Source of the DNA: Hemibagrus wyckioides
Taxonomy: Eukaryota; Chordata; Actinopteri; Siluriformes; Bagridae
Assembly (NCBI RefSeq): GCF_019097595.1
Contig: NC_080720.1
Span: 20,485,352-20,549,351, forward strand
DNA: 64,000 bases
Reading direction: 5' to 3'
Position 1 is the first letter of the stretch. Each line of letters begins with the position of its first letter. Of the stretch, positions 21,768 to 32,438 are shown in pieces. The notes beneath the pieces were generated by a model. The model was not told the DNA's origin. It was given only the letters and a program-made list of their open reading frames with translations, and searched no databases. A program made the translations under genes and the position numbers.

Positions 21768-23136
21768 ATGAACTACCACCACTACAGCAAGGAGCCTTGC
21801 GACGCGATCATCGAGGCTGGAGGCGTTTATTTCCCAGTGCACCAGCAGACGATGTTGGACTTGAGCCCAACATTTTTCAGGTAAGGTTAAAAAATCACCA
21901 CAGCGAAAAACTGCTTTCTACAGATTACCCTCTCTAACTGTTTCTTAGCTCGTGTTTTATCGCTGATTTTGAGCTTATGTTAGGAGTGTCATTTTTTGTG
22001 CTTGTCGCTGTCATAATTATAATTATGTACTTTTTCAACTTTAATAATGCTGGAGATCAGTATGGCTAAATCGCCGATTCCCGTTTACTCACTACGCGTT
22101 TGTCCCAACAAAAAGACTCGACCTGAGAGCCTGAACTTTGTTTGTTTTAATACAGACATATTGGAGTAACTCATAGTTTTTGTCTTTTTTTTCTATATAT
22201 TTCAGTGATCTGTTCTCAAAGGGCCCCACTGAATTCTCGGTGTACACTGTCCATAATGTGGCTGTGAACATCATGAGGTCCATCATCCAGTATGCTTACT
22301 CCAAGCAGATAAACATCACGCGGAGAAACATGAAGGATCTGTTGGCGGTAGCTGAATACCTGTACGTGGGCGACATTGTTCAGCTCTGCAAACAGTTACC
22401 GGAGAAGCAGCACTGCGAAGAGGACAGCTGTGAAATGACGGAATCGCCCACTACCCACTTCTGGCCTGATGTTCCACCATGGGAGAGGAGCCTGCTGTAC
22501 AAGCTTGGTGTTTTTCCACCAAGTGCATATGAACCAAATGCTAGTCCACCAAGTGCATATGAACCAAATGTTATTCCACCAAGTGCATATGAACCAAATG
22601 TTATTCCACCAAGTGCATATGAACCAAATGTTATTCCACCAAGTGCATATGAACCAAATGTTATTCCACCAAGTGCTTATGCACCAAGCACTAATCCACC
22701 GAGTGCTTATGTACCATGTGCTTATGCACCAAGCGCTTATGGACCATTTGCTTATCCACCAAATGCTTATGGACCATTTGCTTATCCACCAAATGCTTAT
22801 GGACCATTTGCTTATCCACCAAATGCTTATGGACCATTTGCTTATCCATCAAGCGCTTATGGACCATTTGTTTATGCACCAAGTGCTTATGCACCATGTG
22901 CTTATGCACCAAGCGCTTATGGACCATTTGTTTATGCACCAAGTGCTTATGCACCATGTGCTTATGCACCAAGCGCTTATGGACAATTTGTGTATGCACC
23001 AATTGATCATGCACCAAGTGTTTATTGCCACCGACAGCAGCGCATTGTTTTCTGTTACTCTTCCCGCAGACGGCGTGAAACACCGTACTCGTGTCCGTCT
23101 GTGAGGAACAGAAACCAAGCCCGGCACATTGCATAA
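21768..23136 (+). CDS. BTB (KLHL10-like) domain protein with tyrosine-rich decapeptide repeat tail
   Basis: Two exons, 21768-21880 and 22206-23136, join AG|T GAT across a GT-AG intron (TTTTTCAG|GTAAGG, TATTTCAG|TGATC) to give about 347 aa. Residues 1 to about 105 form a BTB/POZ fold: KEPCDAIIEAGGVYFPVHQQ, SPTFFSDLFSKG, IMRSIIQYAYSKQINIT, LLAVAEYLYVGDIVQLC. This is the type seen in kelch-like 10, where BTB binds Cullin-3. BACK and Kelch repeats are absent. From residue 142 there are 17 ten-residue repeats (PPSAYEPNVI grading into APSAYGPFVY), then a basic tail (SSRRRRETPY). The ATG at 21768 follows a stop in its frame. However, the other frame (ATG 21716) reads NEDEDE exactly up to this point, so a one-base frameshift or a longer original N-terminus is possible. 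A polyadenylation signal lies at 23616. No function is claimed beyond BTB dimerisation or Cullin adaptor-like binding. Confidence 0.7.
22516..23025 (+). repeat. in-frame 30-bp coding minisatellite, 17 units
   Basis: Units of exactly 30 bp, such as CCACCAAGTGCATATGAACC, with three sub-variants in blocks: 5 copies ending AAATGTTATT or close to it, 4 copies with GGACCATTTGCTTAT, and alternating GGACCATTTG/GCACCATGTG units at the end. The length is a multiple of three, so all six frames stay largely open. That explains the long overlapping frames on both strands. Confidence 0.95.
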
Positions 23137-23178
23137 AATCATGCATACATATTATACATACATATATTAAACATATTA

Positions 23179-23186
<8 letters not shown>

Positions 23187-23251
<65 letters not shown>
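23187..23251. repeat. (AT)n microsatellite
   Basis: About 32 AT units in the 3' region of the BTB gene. Confidence 0.95.
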
Positions 23252-23253
<2 letters not shown>

Positions 23254-23615
23254 TTTAAATATCAAAGAACTGCCAAATGTAAAGTAATATATATGTAATG
23301 TAATTTTTTTTCTTCTTTGTGCAGCTCCATTTCAACTTTTTAGATATTTTCTCCACAGGTAGGTATAAATAAATTTTGTTATATTTTAGCTAACACTGTA
23401 TTTAAATCTGTCTTTTCTTTTTTAACAGGTCTGCAGGACTTAAGGACATCATCTTTAGCCTGTATAGAATTTGTATCTTTTCCCATATCAATCCCACCAC
23501 CCCAATTACCCCCTCATCCCTCTTTGTAGAGACACTATCTTATATATCATCTGTAAATAGTTCTATATCTGTAAATAGTTTTTCCTTTTAGTGTAGTGTC
23601 TATATAGATGAACTC

Positions 23616-23621
23616 AATAAA
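23616..23621 (+). promoter_or_regulatory. candidate polyadenylation signal of the BTB gene
   Basis: AATAAA in CTCAATAAAAATATTTTATT, about 480 bp after the stop codon and downstream of the AT repeat. It is the first canonical hexamer in a plausible place. Confidence 0.45.
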
Positions 23622-23639
23622 AATATTTTATTAGCATCT

Positions 23640-24440
23640 ATTGAAGCCTCATTCTGATCATTTCTATTCATTAATATACAGTGTTCCTTTAAAAAGCAAC
23701 CCAAACACACAAAATGAATTTCTCATTAATGTAAATATATAATAATCCTTTTTAAAGAATGACAGAACCTGTGAGTTATTCACTAAAATGTGAAAAATGA
23801 AAAATAACAAAATTCAGATTTTTATAGCCTTCACAAATTTAAGAGATCCAGCCTGTAGAAAAGTCTGATTATAGATTGTAATCGTAGAAACCAACAATCT
23901 GTGATATGACGTGAATTTTGTATTAGTGAAATTGTTTACATGGAATAGCTTTGACCAGGCAGACTGTTTAGCTCATTTATAGACATGCAAGAAAATGTTT
24001 GTACACAAACGTAGAGCCTTTAAGAATGAAGCTGGTCCTTATTCCGACATCCACGCTCTTGAGAAAACTGGAATTTTTGTTGAATTTCAAGATTCTGGTT
24101 ACTGAAGGAAAACGATTGAATGACTAAAGCTGAAATATTTAATCTGCTTCCTACTCCTATAATAGTCTGTATCTCAAATATTTTACACCCACAGAATTAT
24201 CAGATGCTTATAACTCCATCACCTTGCTATGGGAATTGCAAAAAACCTTGCTAATATTACAATAATGTTTGATCCCTTTAATGCATCTGGATTGAGAAAC
24301 AAGCCCACAACGCTGTTGCAGTAGAATTGCTTGTAAATAGTAACATGACTTTTTCTGTACTTTCTGTAGAGGCTGGGGAAAGCTCATCTCCCATCCCCAG
24401 TAGCTGTGTCACTGTCCAGTTTGAGAAATTCACCGTCTCT
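23640..24440. other. intergenic, nothing recognised
   Basis: AT-rich, no supported exon. Confidence 0.5.
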
Positions 24441-24449
24441 GACCACAAG

Positions 24450-24545
24450 ACTCTGCAGCAGAGACACGTTTCATTTCACTGTGTACTGCATCAGCTGTAT
24501 ATGACTGATTGAAATAACAATAAAAGCTCCTTGAGTTAAAATATA
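24450..24545 (+). mobile_element. Rex1-type LINE 3' end
   Basis: CATTTCACTGTGTACTGCATC then ACAATAAAAGCTCCTTGAGT: the terminal 90 bp of the Rex1 type, plus orientation, probably with a small piece of the preceding coding end (TVSDHKTLQQR). Confidence 0.8.
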
Positions 24546-24668
24546 AAATCATATCAAGATGTTTCATTTTGACTTACTGAAAAAAAATCAAGAGCTGAAG
24601 TTTTTACTGATGCAAAATTACTGCTTAAATCTTACTGCCTGTTGTAGGTGGCACATTCATAGTAGGGG

Positions 24669-24669
24669 A

Positions 24670-24722
<53 letters not shown>
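24669..24722. repeat. (ATT)n microsatellite
   Basis: Eighteen or so uninterrupted ATT units. Confidence 0.95.
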
Positions 24723-24723
<1 letters not shown>

Positions 24724-24909
24724 TGGAAATCTCTCCTAAGAGTTCATGTTATAATTACATGTTTTTTTCACCTCATAATTATAATATTTTCAACAAGGCA
24801 CCTTTTGTCAATGTGGTCAACAACAAGGAGGAAATTACATAGGGTTTATTTAGCTTTTTCATGAGGTTATAAATTTGTCATGACATATTATTTATACACA
24901 TATTTATCA

Positions 24910-25565
24910 TGCATACAGCGATCAGCTTCAACAAAAAAAACACAGGCGTAATACTCTGTAGATCCTCCACCAAAAACAGCTCTGACCCCTCGAGCCATGG
25001 ACTCCACAACACCTCTGAAGGTGTGCTGTGGCATCTGGCACCAAGAGATTAGCAGCAGATCCTTTAAGTCTTGTAAGGTGGGAGGTGGGCCTCAATGAAT
25101 CAAACTTGTTTGTCTAGCACAGCCCACAGATGGTCTGTTGGATTGAGGACTGGGGAATTTGAAGGCCAAATCAACACCTTCTGGAGATGCTCTGACCAAG
25201 TCATCTAACCATTACAATCTGGCCCATGTCAATTTGCTCAGATCCTTACACTTCCAATAATCTTAATTTATTCTGGTAGCTACTTAATTTATTCTGGCAC
25301 CAATCAGACATAACATTATGACCACCTGCCTAATATTGGGTTGATCCCCCTTTTGCTGCTAAAACAGCCCTGACCCAACAAGGCATGGACTCCACTAGAT
25401 CCCTGAAGGTGTGCTGTGGTATCTGGCCCTAAGATGTTAGCAGCAGATCCTTTAAGTCCTGTAAGTTGCAAGGTGGGACCTCCATTGATCGGACTTATTT
25501 GTCCAGCACATCCCACAGATGCTCGATTGGACTGAGGAATTTGGGGGCCAAGTCAACACCTCAAA
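24910..25565 (-). mobile_element. two tandem Tc1-like transposon fragments
   Basis: Two related copies (about 24915-25210 and 25295-25565) share CATGGACTCCAC, GAAGGTGTGCTGTGG-ATCTGG and AGCAGCAGATCCTTTAAGTC. The second begins with the terminus CAGACATAACATTATGACCA, also seen at 54535-55070. Both are 3' parts of one Tc1 family in minus orientation, without usable transposase. Confidence 0.7.
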
Positions 25566-25767
25566 CTCTTGTTTATTATTATTATATATATTATTATATA
25601 TTATATTATTATATTAATTATTGTGCTCATCAGTGCAAAGAACCCTAAAGTGGAAATAAAAATGTCCTTATACAGTTAAACCTGATCAATTATCTATAGC
25701 TGTTAATACATCCACCTGGTGTCATGCTATTACCTGCTTCATATTACTTGTAAAGGTGGGGGTGAAA

Positions 25768-25887
25768 AAGCTTACAGCACCTGGCATTCCCAGGAGGTTT
25801 ACCCTCCAAGTTCTAACCAGGTCCAACCCTGCATAGCTTCTGAGATCAGACGAGATCAGGCGTTCTCAGGGTGGTGTGGCCATAAGT
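25768..25887 (-). pseudogene. 5S rRNA-like pseudogene
   Basis: Read on the - strand it follows 5S rRNA from end to end: CCACACCACCCTGAGAACGC, GATCTCGTCTGATCTCAGAA, the box A region GCTATGCAGGG (AAG changed to ATG), GGTTAGAACTTGGAGGG, then GGAATGCCAGGTGCTGTAAG and a T run (CTTTTT) as terminator. The internal control region has substitutions and lacks bases in the GGGAGACC part (GGGTAAACC), so it is more likely a relic or 5S-derived SINE head than a working gene. Confidence 0.75.
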
Positions 25888-25899
25888 GAGAGATGACCC

Positions 25900-27110
25900 G
25901 CACTACCGGCTCTTTATAGTGTACGATGTAGACAACACCTTTCTCTCGCTTCCTAATTTGCTGTTGTACAGAGAGAACAACCTCTTCATCTAAACTAACA
26001 TTTCTGTCTCACCTCCTGCAACACACACACAAACACATGACTCTTCACCTCTTGGGATTCCTACCACTTAATGTCATGTTACTCCGCTTAATTTCCCCAA
26101 ATATTTAAACAGGCACGTTGTATCTCAGCTTCTTGCTTTACTTTAATGCCACATATACGACTTCTTAAAAAACACTTTAAATAACACATTGGTGCAAGAG
26201 AAAGAAAGGTGACTGTGAACAGACTATTACCACTTCATCCCCAAATACTTGCTTCAATTTTTTGCGTTAAAAACAATTCAGATCAACAATTTAAAAGCCG
26301 CTAAAACTACAAGAGCCGCGTGGCTTTTTTTCTTTGCACTGCACACAAAGGCACAGAAAGCACACTATGTTGTTAATATTTGTCAGGACATCATGGATGT
26401 CACAGCTCTGCTGACAGCAGTTTTCTCTAGTTTTCCCATCATCCTTAAAGAAACTACTTGTTAATGTTCCAAATGTTTTGGTACACTGTTACTATAAAAT
26501 AAATGATTGGACCTCAGTTACTTTTTGGCTTTACTCATTTTTTGTTAGTTTAGCTTACTTAAAAATACTTTAAAAAGGTTAATTATGGGCAAAGTGATTC
26601 CCCGCGAAGTGAACTACACAGGGAGCAGGATGTACACTTTAAAATGCATTGCGACACGGGCTGAGAAATCGGCAATCCATTTGCTCTTCCTGTAATAGCC
26701 CGGATGTTAAGACCTGAATTTTTTTCAACCTGGATTTTAATACCTGAATTTTTTCAGCCTGCATTTGTGAGGTTGAAAAATAATGAATATTTTTTTGTAA
26801 ATATTATAAGGATTTTTTTCATTCAGATCAAATTGCAAATTGACTTGTTTTTATTCAGTTCATGTGATTCAATATGCTATTTTGCTTTCAGGAATTTTGG
26901 CACTATTATACTTCCATACCTCGTGAAAAAAAAAATAACATAACGTAAAAAAATCATAGAATTGAAAACACAATTTAAAAAATAAAACAAAGAAAAAAAG
27001 AACTCGAAACACTAGGAATTAAAAACAGACATTTTTTTTGCTTACTTTACGTGGATGTTCTTTCTGCTACTTTTTGCTCGTCATTAAATTTTCTGTTTAT
27101 TCAAGCTTCA
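25900..27110. other. AT-rich intergenic, nothing recognised
   Basis: Short frames only (for example 26249-26464). No family is seen. Confidence 0.45.
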
Positions 27111-27114
27111 CTTT

Positions 27115-28605
27115 TCTGAGTTTTATGCAGATTAAGTGGCGAGATAAAAGTCTGCATTGGTCCACTGCTTCTCAACCTATTGCCTTTCTCTAGCCAATCA
27201 GTAAAGTGACGTCACTGACTCTGCCGGTTAGTGTTTGAACCTGTCTTGAGTAAGTGAGAAGATGGGCGATTACACACAGCTACATGTAATCGATAACAAT
27301 TTATACGTTAGTTAGATGCCTTACTTGCCCAAGGAATTAGTTGTAATATGTCTAAAATGGTTCTTAAATGTTCCAGTTGTTTTGTGCAGGTGTGGAGGAC
27401 ATGGTGCTTTCTTCCTAGAGGAGCAGAGTGTTGGGGTCGTGCTTACAGAGACTGAGTGGATGCTGTGGTCACAGTTTAGGACAGACATTGAACCAGACTC
27501 CCCATCCCAAATTAGTTTTAAACTATGTGAGGCAAATTGTGGAATAAATCTGTTTTAATTACATTTATAGCATCACTCTACAATGCTTACATCTAATAAC
27601 CCTAAATCCTTCTGCAGCTTTTATGGTGGCATTCAACTCCATAATGATGTTGATCTATCTCTAGCACACAGACAGAAATAAAGAGTCTAGAAATAATTTC
27701 TAATTTAAAGACTTATTTTCAGTTGACAGATTTTTGACTCTGACAAGAAGCCATTGTTATAATATGAATAAACATCTCTCCCTCTCTCTGGCATTAATAT
27801 ACAACATTAACAGTCACTACTTTAATAAAACTTTATTTTCTTTCTTTCTTTTTTAGAATATAGGCCAGAACTAGCAGTAACGGCCCTCGACACAATTATA
27901 AAAACTGCAGCAAAAAACTACTGCAATGGGCAGAAACAGAAGTGCAGAGTCAAATACTTTAAAACCAAATCAAATCAAACATACATCTTTTATCAACAAG
28001 AACGCTACTGTAACGGCAGTCCTGAACATTCAGACTGAAGCTTTTATCTTTCCTGGTTTCTGGAAGCAGTATTTATTCTTCTTTTTCCACAGACAGTCTG
28101 CATCCAGAAACTATCAGGGAAAGAGCTATAAGTGTCATAAAAAGTAATACAGCAGACTTTAATATACTCATATAAAACTGCAAATCTAGCTATTATTAAC
28201 GGTCATCTTGAAAATATTGCATAGGGAATCTATGCTTCATTATAGCACCAGCATGCACTTGGCCATATTCTGATGAATGAATGTCTGTCTCTGATCCTGC
28301 TGCCCCTGACCCTGTATCTGACTGACCTAAGCCTGTGGACACGGTGATACAGGACTCTGATTAAGAGTCTGGGTTAATACAGAGATAAGAGTAAACACAA
28401 AGTGAATTGCATTACTTTAAAGGTTTACATTTCATCATGATGAAACTGAACACATGAGCTAAGTGCTGTTAGCCCACTACTCAACTGTTTGAGCAACAAT
28501 AACGCTATGCTATGATGCTAATGACAGTGTAATGATACACTTAACAACAGGAGGTTTGACACGATACTACAATAGACACACATAAGAAGCTTTAAGCATA
28601 TTAAT
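27115..28605. repeat. sequence duplicated at 60-61.7 kb in rearranged order
   Basis: Two blocks recur. 27126-27230 (GCATTGGTCCACTGCTTCTC, AGCCAATCAGTAAAGTGACG) matches the reverse complement of about 61558-61668. About 27840-28600 (GGGCAGAAACAGAAGTGCAG; AACAGGAGGTTTGACACGAT) matches 60035-61270 in direct orientation. The first block carries TGACGTCA-like and CCAAT words in both copies and looks promoter-like. Confidence 0.85.
27316..27558 (+). CDS. unrecognised 80-codon frame
   Basis: An ATG-started frame 70 bp after a CCAAT/CRE-like block. It contains CGGHGAFFLEEQSVGVVLTE and EWMLWSQFRTDIE. The second half faintly recalls the single-stranded-DNA-binding PC4 fold (hydrophobic strand then a W-x3-F helix), but I cannot support that. 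There is no visible splice donor near its end. Confidence 0.2.
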   Translation: MPYLPKELVVICLKWFLNVPVVLCRCGGHGAFFLEEQSVGVVLTETEWMLWSQFRTDIEPDSPSQISFKLCEANCGINLF

Positions 28606-28699
28606 TGACTCTATGCACGACTACTTCCGTATTTCGTCTCAGTTGCTCCACAACTTCCAGTGCTGTGCCAGAAGTGTTTTTCACCCATTTTACACTCGC

Positions 28700-31600
28700 T
28701 GCATACAAGAACTTCCACAGATATTACAGTAAATGTTGTCCATCGAATTTTAAGATTAGCATCAGTCACTCCTTCAAGTAAAAAGGAGAAGGCCTTCAGA
28801 TTGTATGTTTCCAGTTATATCGACCACTTTGAAGGTACGTGTTAATGTTAGCTAGTTTGCTTTGTGACACTGCATACTCTTAGTGTCAGCGTTTTGTTTA
28901 CTCAACCTTTTTAAAATCTTCTGTTTTTAGTTTCACTAAACTTTTACAAAGTTGTAAAGTTATTTATATTTATATGTTTACAGAAACACTGTATTAAAGT
29001 TATATATATTTAATAGTGTTTCTGTAACCATGTAGTCATTTATATTTACATGTTGACAGAAACACTATCAAAGCTATTTATTTACAGACACATTATTAAA
29101 AATGTTTACAATTACTCAACATATTTACATTATCTATAAATAAATTGAAATGACACAGAATTAAAGCTTGAGGATGTCACATAACGGAACACAGCAATAC
29201 ACAGACGTTGCACCTTCACGCCGAAGGCACTTAAAGCTTCTTAAACTCATTAATAAAATGTTAGATTTTAATGTAATATATTAAAATGTTATGATACTGG
29301 TTGGAATGAATACATCAGAGGGACAGCACATGTTGGACGTTTGGGGGACAAAGTTAGAGAGGCCAGGTTAAGATGGTTTGGACATGTCCAGAGGAGGGAG
29401 AGTGAGTGTATATATATATAGTATTTATTATCAATGCTGAAGGCGGCCGAAATACACAATAATGTCCTTTGAACAGTTGATATTGAGATATGTCTGCTAC
29501 TGATGCTCTGTAAAGCATATATATATATATATACACACACACATGTGAAAATACAAAAAAATTCTCAATTATCAGAAATATTGACAGAAATAATCCATCA
29601 ACTCAATTATTTGCGTGGATTGCATCCAAAATGAGCCGTCCCTCTGATGTACTCGTTCCTAATCCTGTCCAACCTTATCACTCCCAAAGAGAACCTCAAC
29701 ATCTTCAGCTCTGCTACCTCCAGCTCTGACTCCTGTCTCTGTCTCAGTGACACTGAGTAGACATTACTAGGGGTAAACATTAGGGCTAATGGGATACAGG
29801 TGACACAATCAGAATTAGAACAATGGGAAGGGTGTAACAAAAGACACACAAAGAAGCAGGCTTCCAAGGTTCACCTGCCAGCGCCCTCTCTGGGCCTGGC
29901 AGGGAACTGTCCAGCTGTTCCTGACAGTAATCTTACTGTTCCACTTCCCTCCCTGTCATTCACACACATGACTCAGTCTTACTACGACTGACTTTCATTC
30001 CTCTTCTCTCCAGCACAAACCTCCACCTCTCCAGGTTTTCCTCTACCTGCTCCCTGCTCTCACTACAGATCACAATGTCATCTGAAGAAGAGGAAAATAG
30101 ATTTATAAAATGAATAGATTTTGTTAAAACCATATATTAAAAAACAAAGGTTTAAATGCAAAATGGAAACCACAAAATAATGAAAAACCTTTAAAATACA
30201 TTTTTATAGCACTCTATTTACAATTAACCTTACCTTTCAAACTATATGTAAAGTGTCATTTTGATTATAAATGTTTGCTAAACTGTTTATGCTCCAATTT
30301 AACTGAATGTAGAGGAGTTTGAGAAGTTAACAGCAGTGCATACAAAAGGTCTGGAAAATGTGGAAAATGAAGAGCAAGAGCAGCAGCTGGAAAAGCAGAA
30401 AAACACTCCTGTGCCCAAGAGTGCTCGCAGACCAACACGTGGTAAGATGACACATTGCTGTTTCTCAAAATGATTTCCCTCACACACTTTCTCTGTGCCT
30501 GGTTTATTTATAGACACATCAACTGCAGCTTATTTTCGCACCTCTTGGTACCGTCTGAATGCCTGACTAACATTCTACACAAGGCAGGGGTTATCCCTTC
30601 TTTTAAATATGTATATTCTTTATATTCTTATCTATATTCTTTGATGCGCAACCAGGGCAAATAATTAATGTGACTCATTCTGCATGCCACCATAACATCT
30701 TGAAAATAACATCTTGCAAGTCGTGGGAAATCCCAGATGGATAACAGTGACTTGGTGACCCCCAAAACCTCCCGTGCACACCCCAAAACAGTCATCACCT
30801 TTAGCAGTGATGAAGAAGAGGAGGAAGAAGGTGAGATGGCAGTGCAAAGCTCCAATCTTTAATAATTTGAGAAAACCTGTACACCAGAATGGTGTCTGAT
30901 GAGATGACCTTGGTCTAGCTCAATGGTTTTCATCAAAACCATATTCTATTGCTAGTTCTCCATCACAGGCTGAGTTTATAGAATATGAAAATAAAACAAG
31001 ACCTGGATGTTTAAAAATATAAAAATGGAAAAATGAAAAGTGCTTTGTGATGAGAGAGACCTGCAATCTTTTTCTGAAGAAAGTGACTCAGTTTTAGTTG
31101 AAGTAATTGGATCTCAAAGCAACAAGGGACTGGACAAGCACCTGAGTTACCTGTGTGGAAATTTAGAAATGGTCAAATCCTCCTGATATTAGGGAGAAAC
31201 CTGTGTGACTCAGTTTAGGAATGTGAGGTGAGAAGGCTGTTTAGTTGTCTGGGTCTATCCCAGGGGTGGGTGAACAGATTGTGATCTGAGAGTTGTCCAG
31301 GGAGATCACAAAATCCTAACGTATGGATCTTCATGGATGAACAGCAGAGAGCAAAGGAGAGAATGAGTTGAGTGTCCTCAGCATAGCAGTGGCATGCATC
31401 TGATATTTCCTTACTGAGAGAGCTGCTACAGAGGGAGAACTGACTTTCTATATCAAAATGAAATGTTCTGACTTATTTTTTTGTCACTATATCTGTTTGT
31501 GGGATAACTGTATAATGTTTTATATTGTGTAAACTGGGTGTATGATCTGTGACATACAGCTAAATTCATAATTGTGCTTCTTTCTTTTTTCTTTTTTAAG

Positions 31601-31923
31601 ATGCTGTCATGGCAGAGAGTGAGACTCCAAAGGTCACCACCCCCATCTCACGTACCCGACGCACTCGTCTACGCCACTAGCCTTTCTTTTGGTTCCATCA
31701 CCCAGGTCTCTGCTACCCTTTCCCCTGTTTTTATATTTCTATGTGTATGTTTATTCTGTCCATTCTGAAGGCACTATTTTTATGCTTTTTCTTATTTTTT
31801 TTTCTAATACTATACATTTTATCCCTTTATACAATGTTTCTAAACAGGTTAAAACAACAAGTCTGTAACATATCTGTCCTAGACTATATCATTATTACAA
31901 CATTTGGAATAATGACCAATAAA
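28700..31923 (+). CDS. unidentified multi-exon gene, partly resolved
   Basis: Exon-like segments in order are: about 28725-28836 (VNVVHRILRLASVTPSSKK..., YVSSYIDHFE; donor G|GTACGT), 30313-30441 (EEFEKLTAVHTKGLE, KNTPVPKSARRPTR; donor G|GTAAGA), 30737-30830 (DNSDLVTPKTSRAHPK, FSSDEEEEEE; donor G|GTGAGA) and 31601-31680 (DAVMAESETPKVTTPISRTR, then RTRLRH and TAG). AATAAA lies at 31918. Phases match for the first join and the last, but not between the second and third segments. Either an exon is missing or a frameshift exists. The product would be small, acidic in the middle and basic at the end, as in some chromosomal proteins. I do not recognise the family, and the first exon with its ATG is not found. 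Confidence 0.5.
29296..29410 (+). mobile_element. RTE LINE 3' fragment
   Basis: GAATACATCAGAGGGACAGC through GGTTTGGACATGTCCAGAGG matches 33197-33297 of the larger RTE copy almost base for base. A short TA repeat follows. Confidence 0.9.
29625..30085 (-). mobile_element. RTE LINE fragment with nested insertion
   Basis: On the - strand 30085-29998 reads DDIVICSESREQVEENLERW, which includes the catalytic Asp pair of RTE reverse transcriptase. After about 230 bp of unrelated DNA (29757-29990), 29755-29625 continues with VSLRQRQESELEVAELKMLR. The middle is therefore a nested insertion or replacement. Confidence 0.8.
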
Positions 31924-32438
31924 AATAGCCTGTGAAGAATAGCAGAAATGGTTTGGTTTTTATGCAACTTGGGTGAACAGAAAATAAACATTACACACAC
32001 TTAAAAAAATAAAAACTATAACAATAGCTAATTTAGAAATATTTAGCTATTCTATCAGCTATTTAAAAGGCTGTGAACATCAGCCTATCATTACTTACTC
32101 TTAAATTGTCTATTATAATGCTAATATATAAGCATGCTTCAACACAGAAGGATCATCCAGCTTTATATTTGGATTCCTCCATCACCAGTGAGGCCTGCCT
32201 GCCTGTTGTGCAGGTGATCAAGTGAAAAGCTTTAAACATGCAAAATTACTGAATATTGAACAGTCTGGTATTAGAAAACACAAACGATCAGGTTTTTAAT
32301 GCAGTTACTTCAGCAGAGCTGTTGAGACGGCTGAAGTTGTTTTCATACTTGCACTTTTTCTAGTGTGGGAGTAATTTTTGGATAGTTCAGAGTGTTTAAA
32401 GTGTGTTTGATTGTTTTAAAGTTTTAAGGTGTATATGA

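Noticed and set aside
22469..23188. Long frames of 211, 96, 165 and 97 codons overlapping the 30-bp repeat on both strands
   Set aside because: They follow from a stop-free repeat unit with length divisible by three. Only the PPSAY frame joins a real domain through phased splicing.
31741..31935. Phe/Leu-rich frame after the candidate gene
   Set aside because: Arises from T-rich 3' untranslated sequence.
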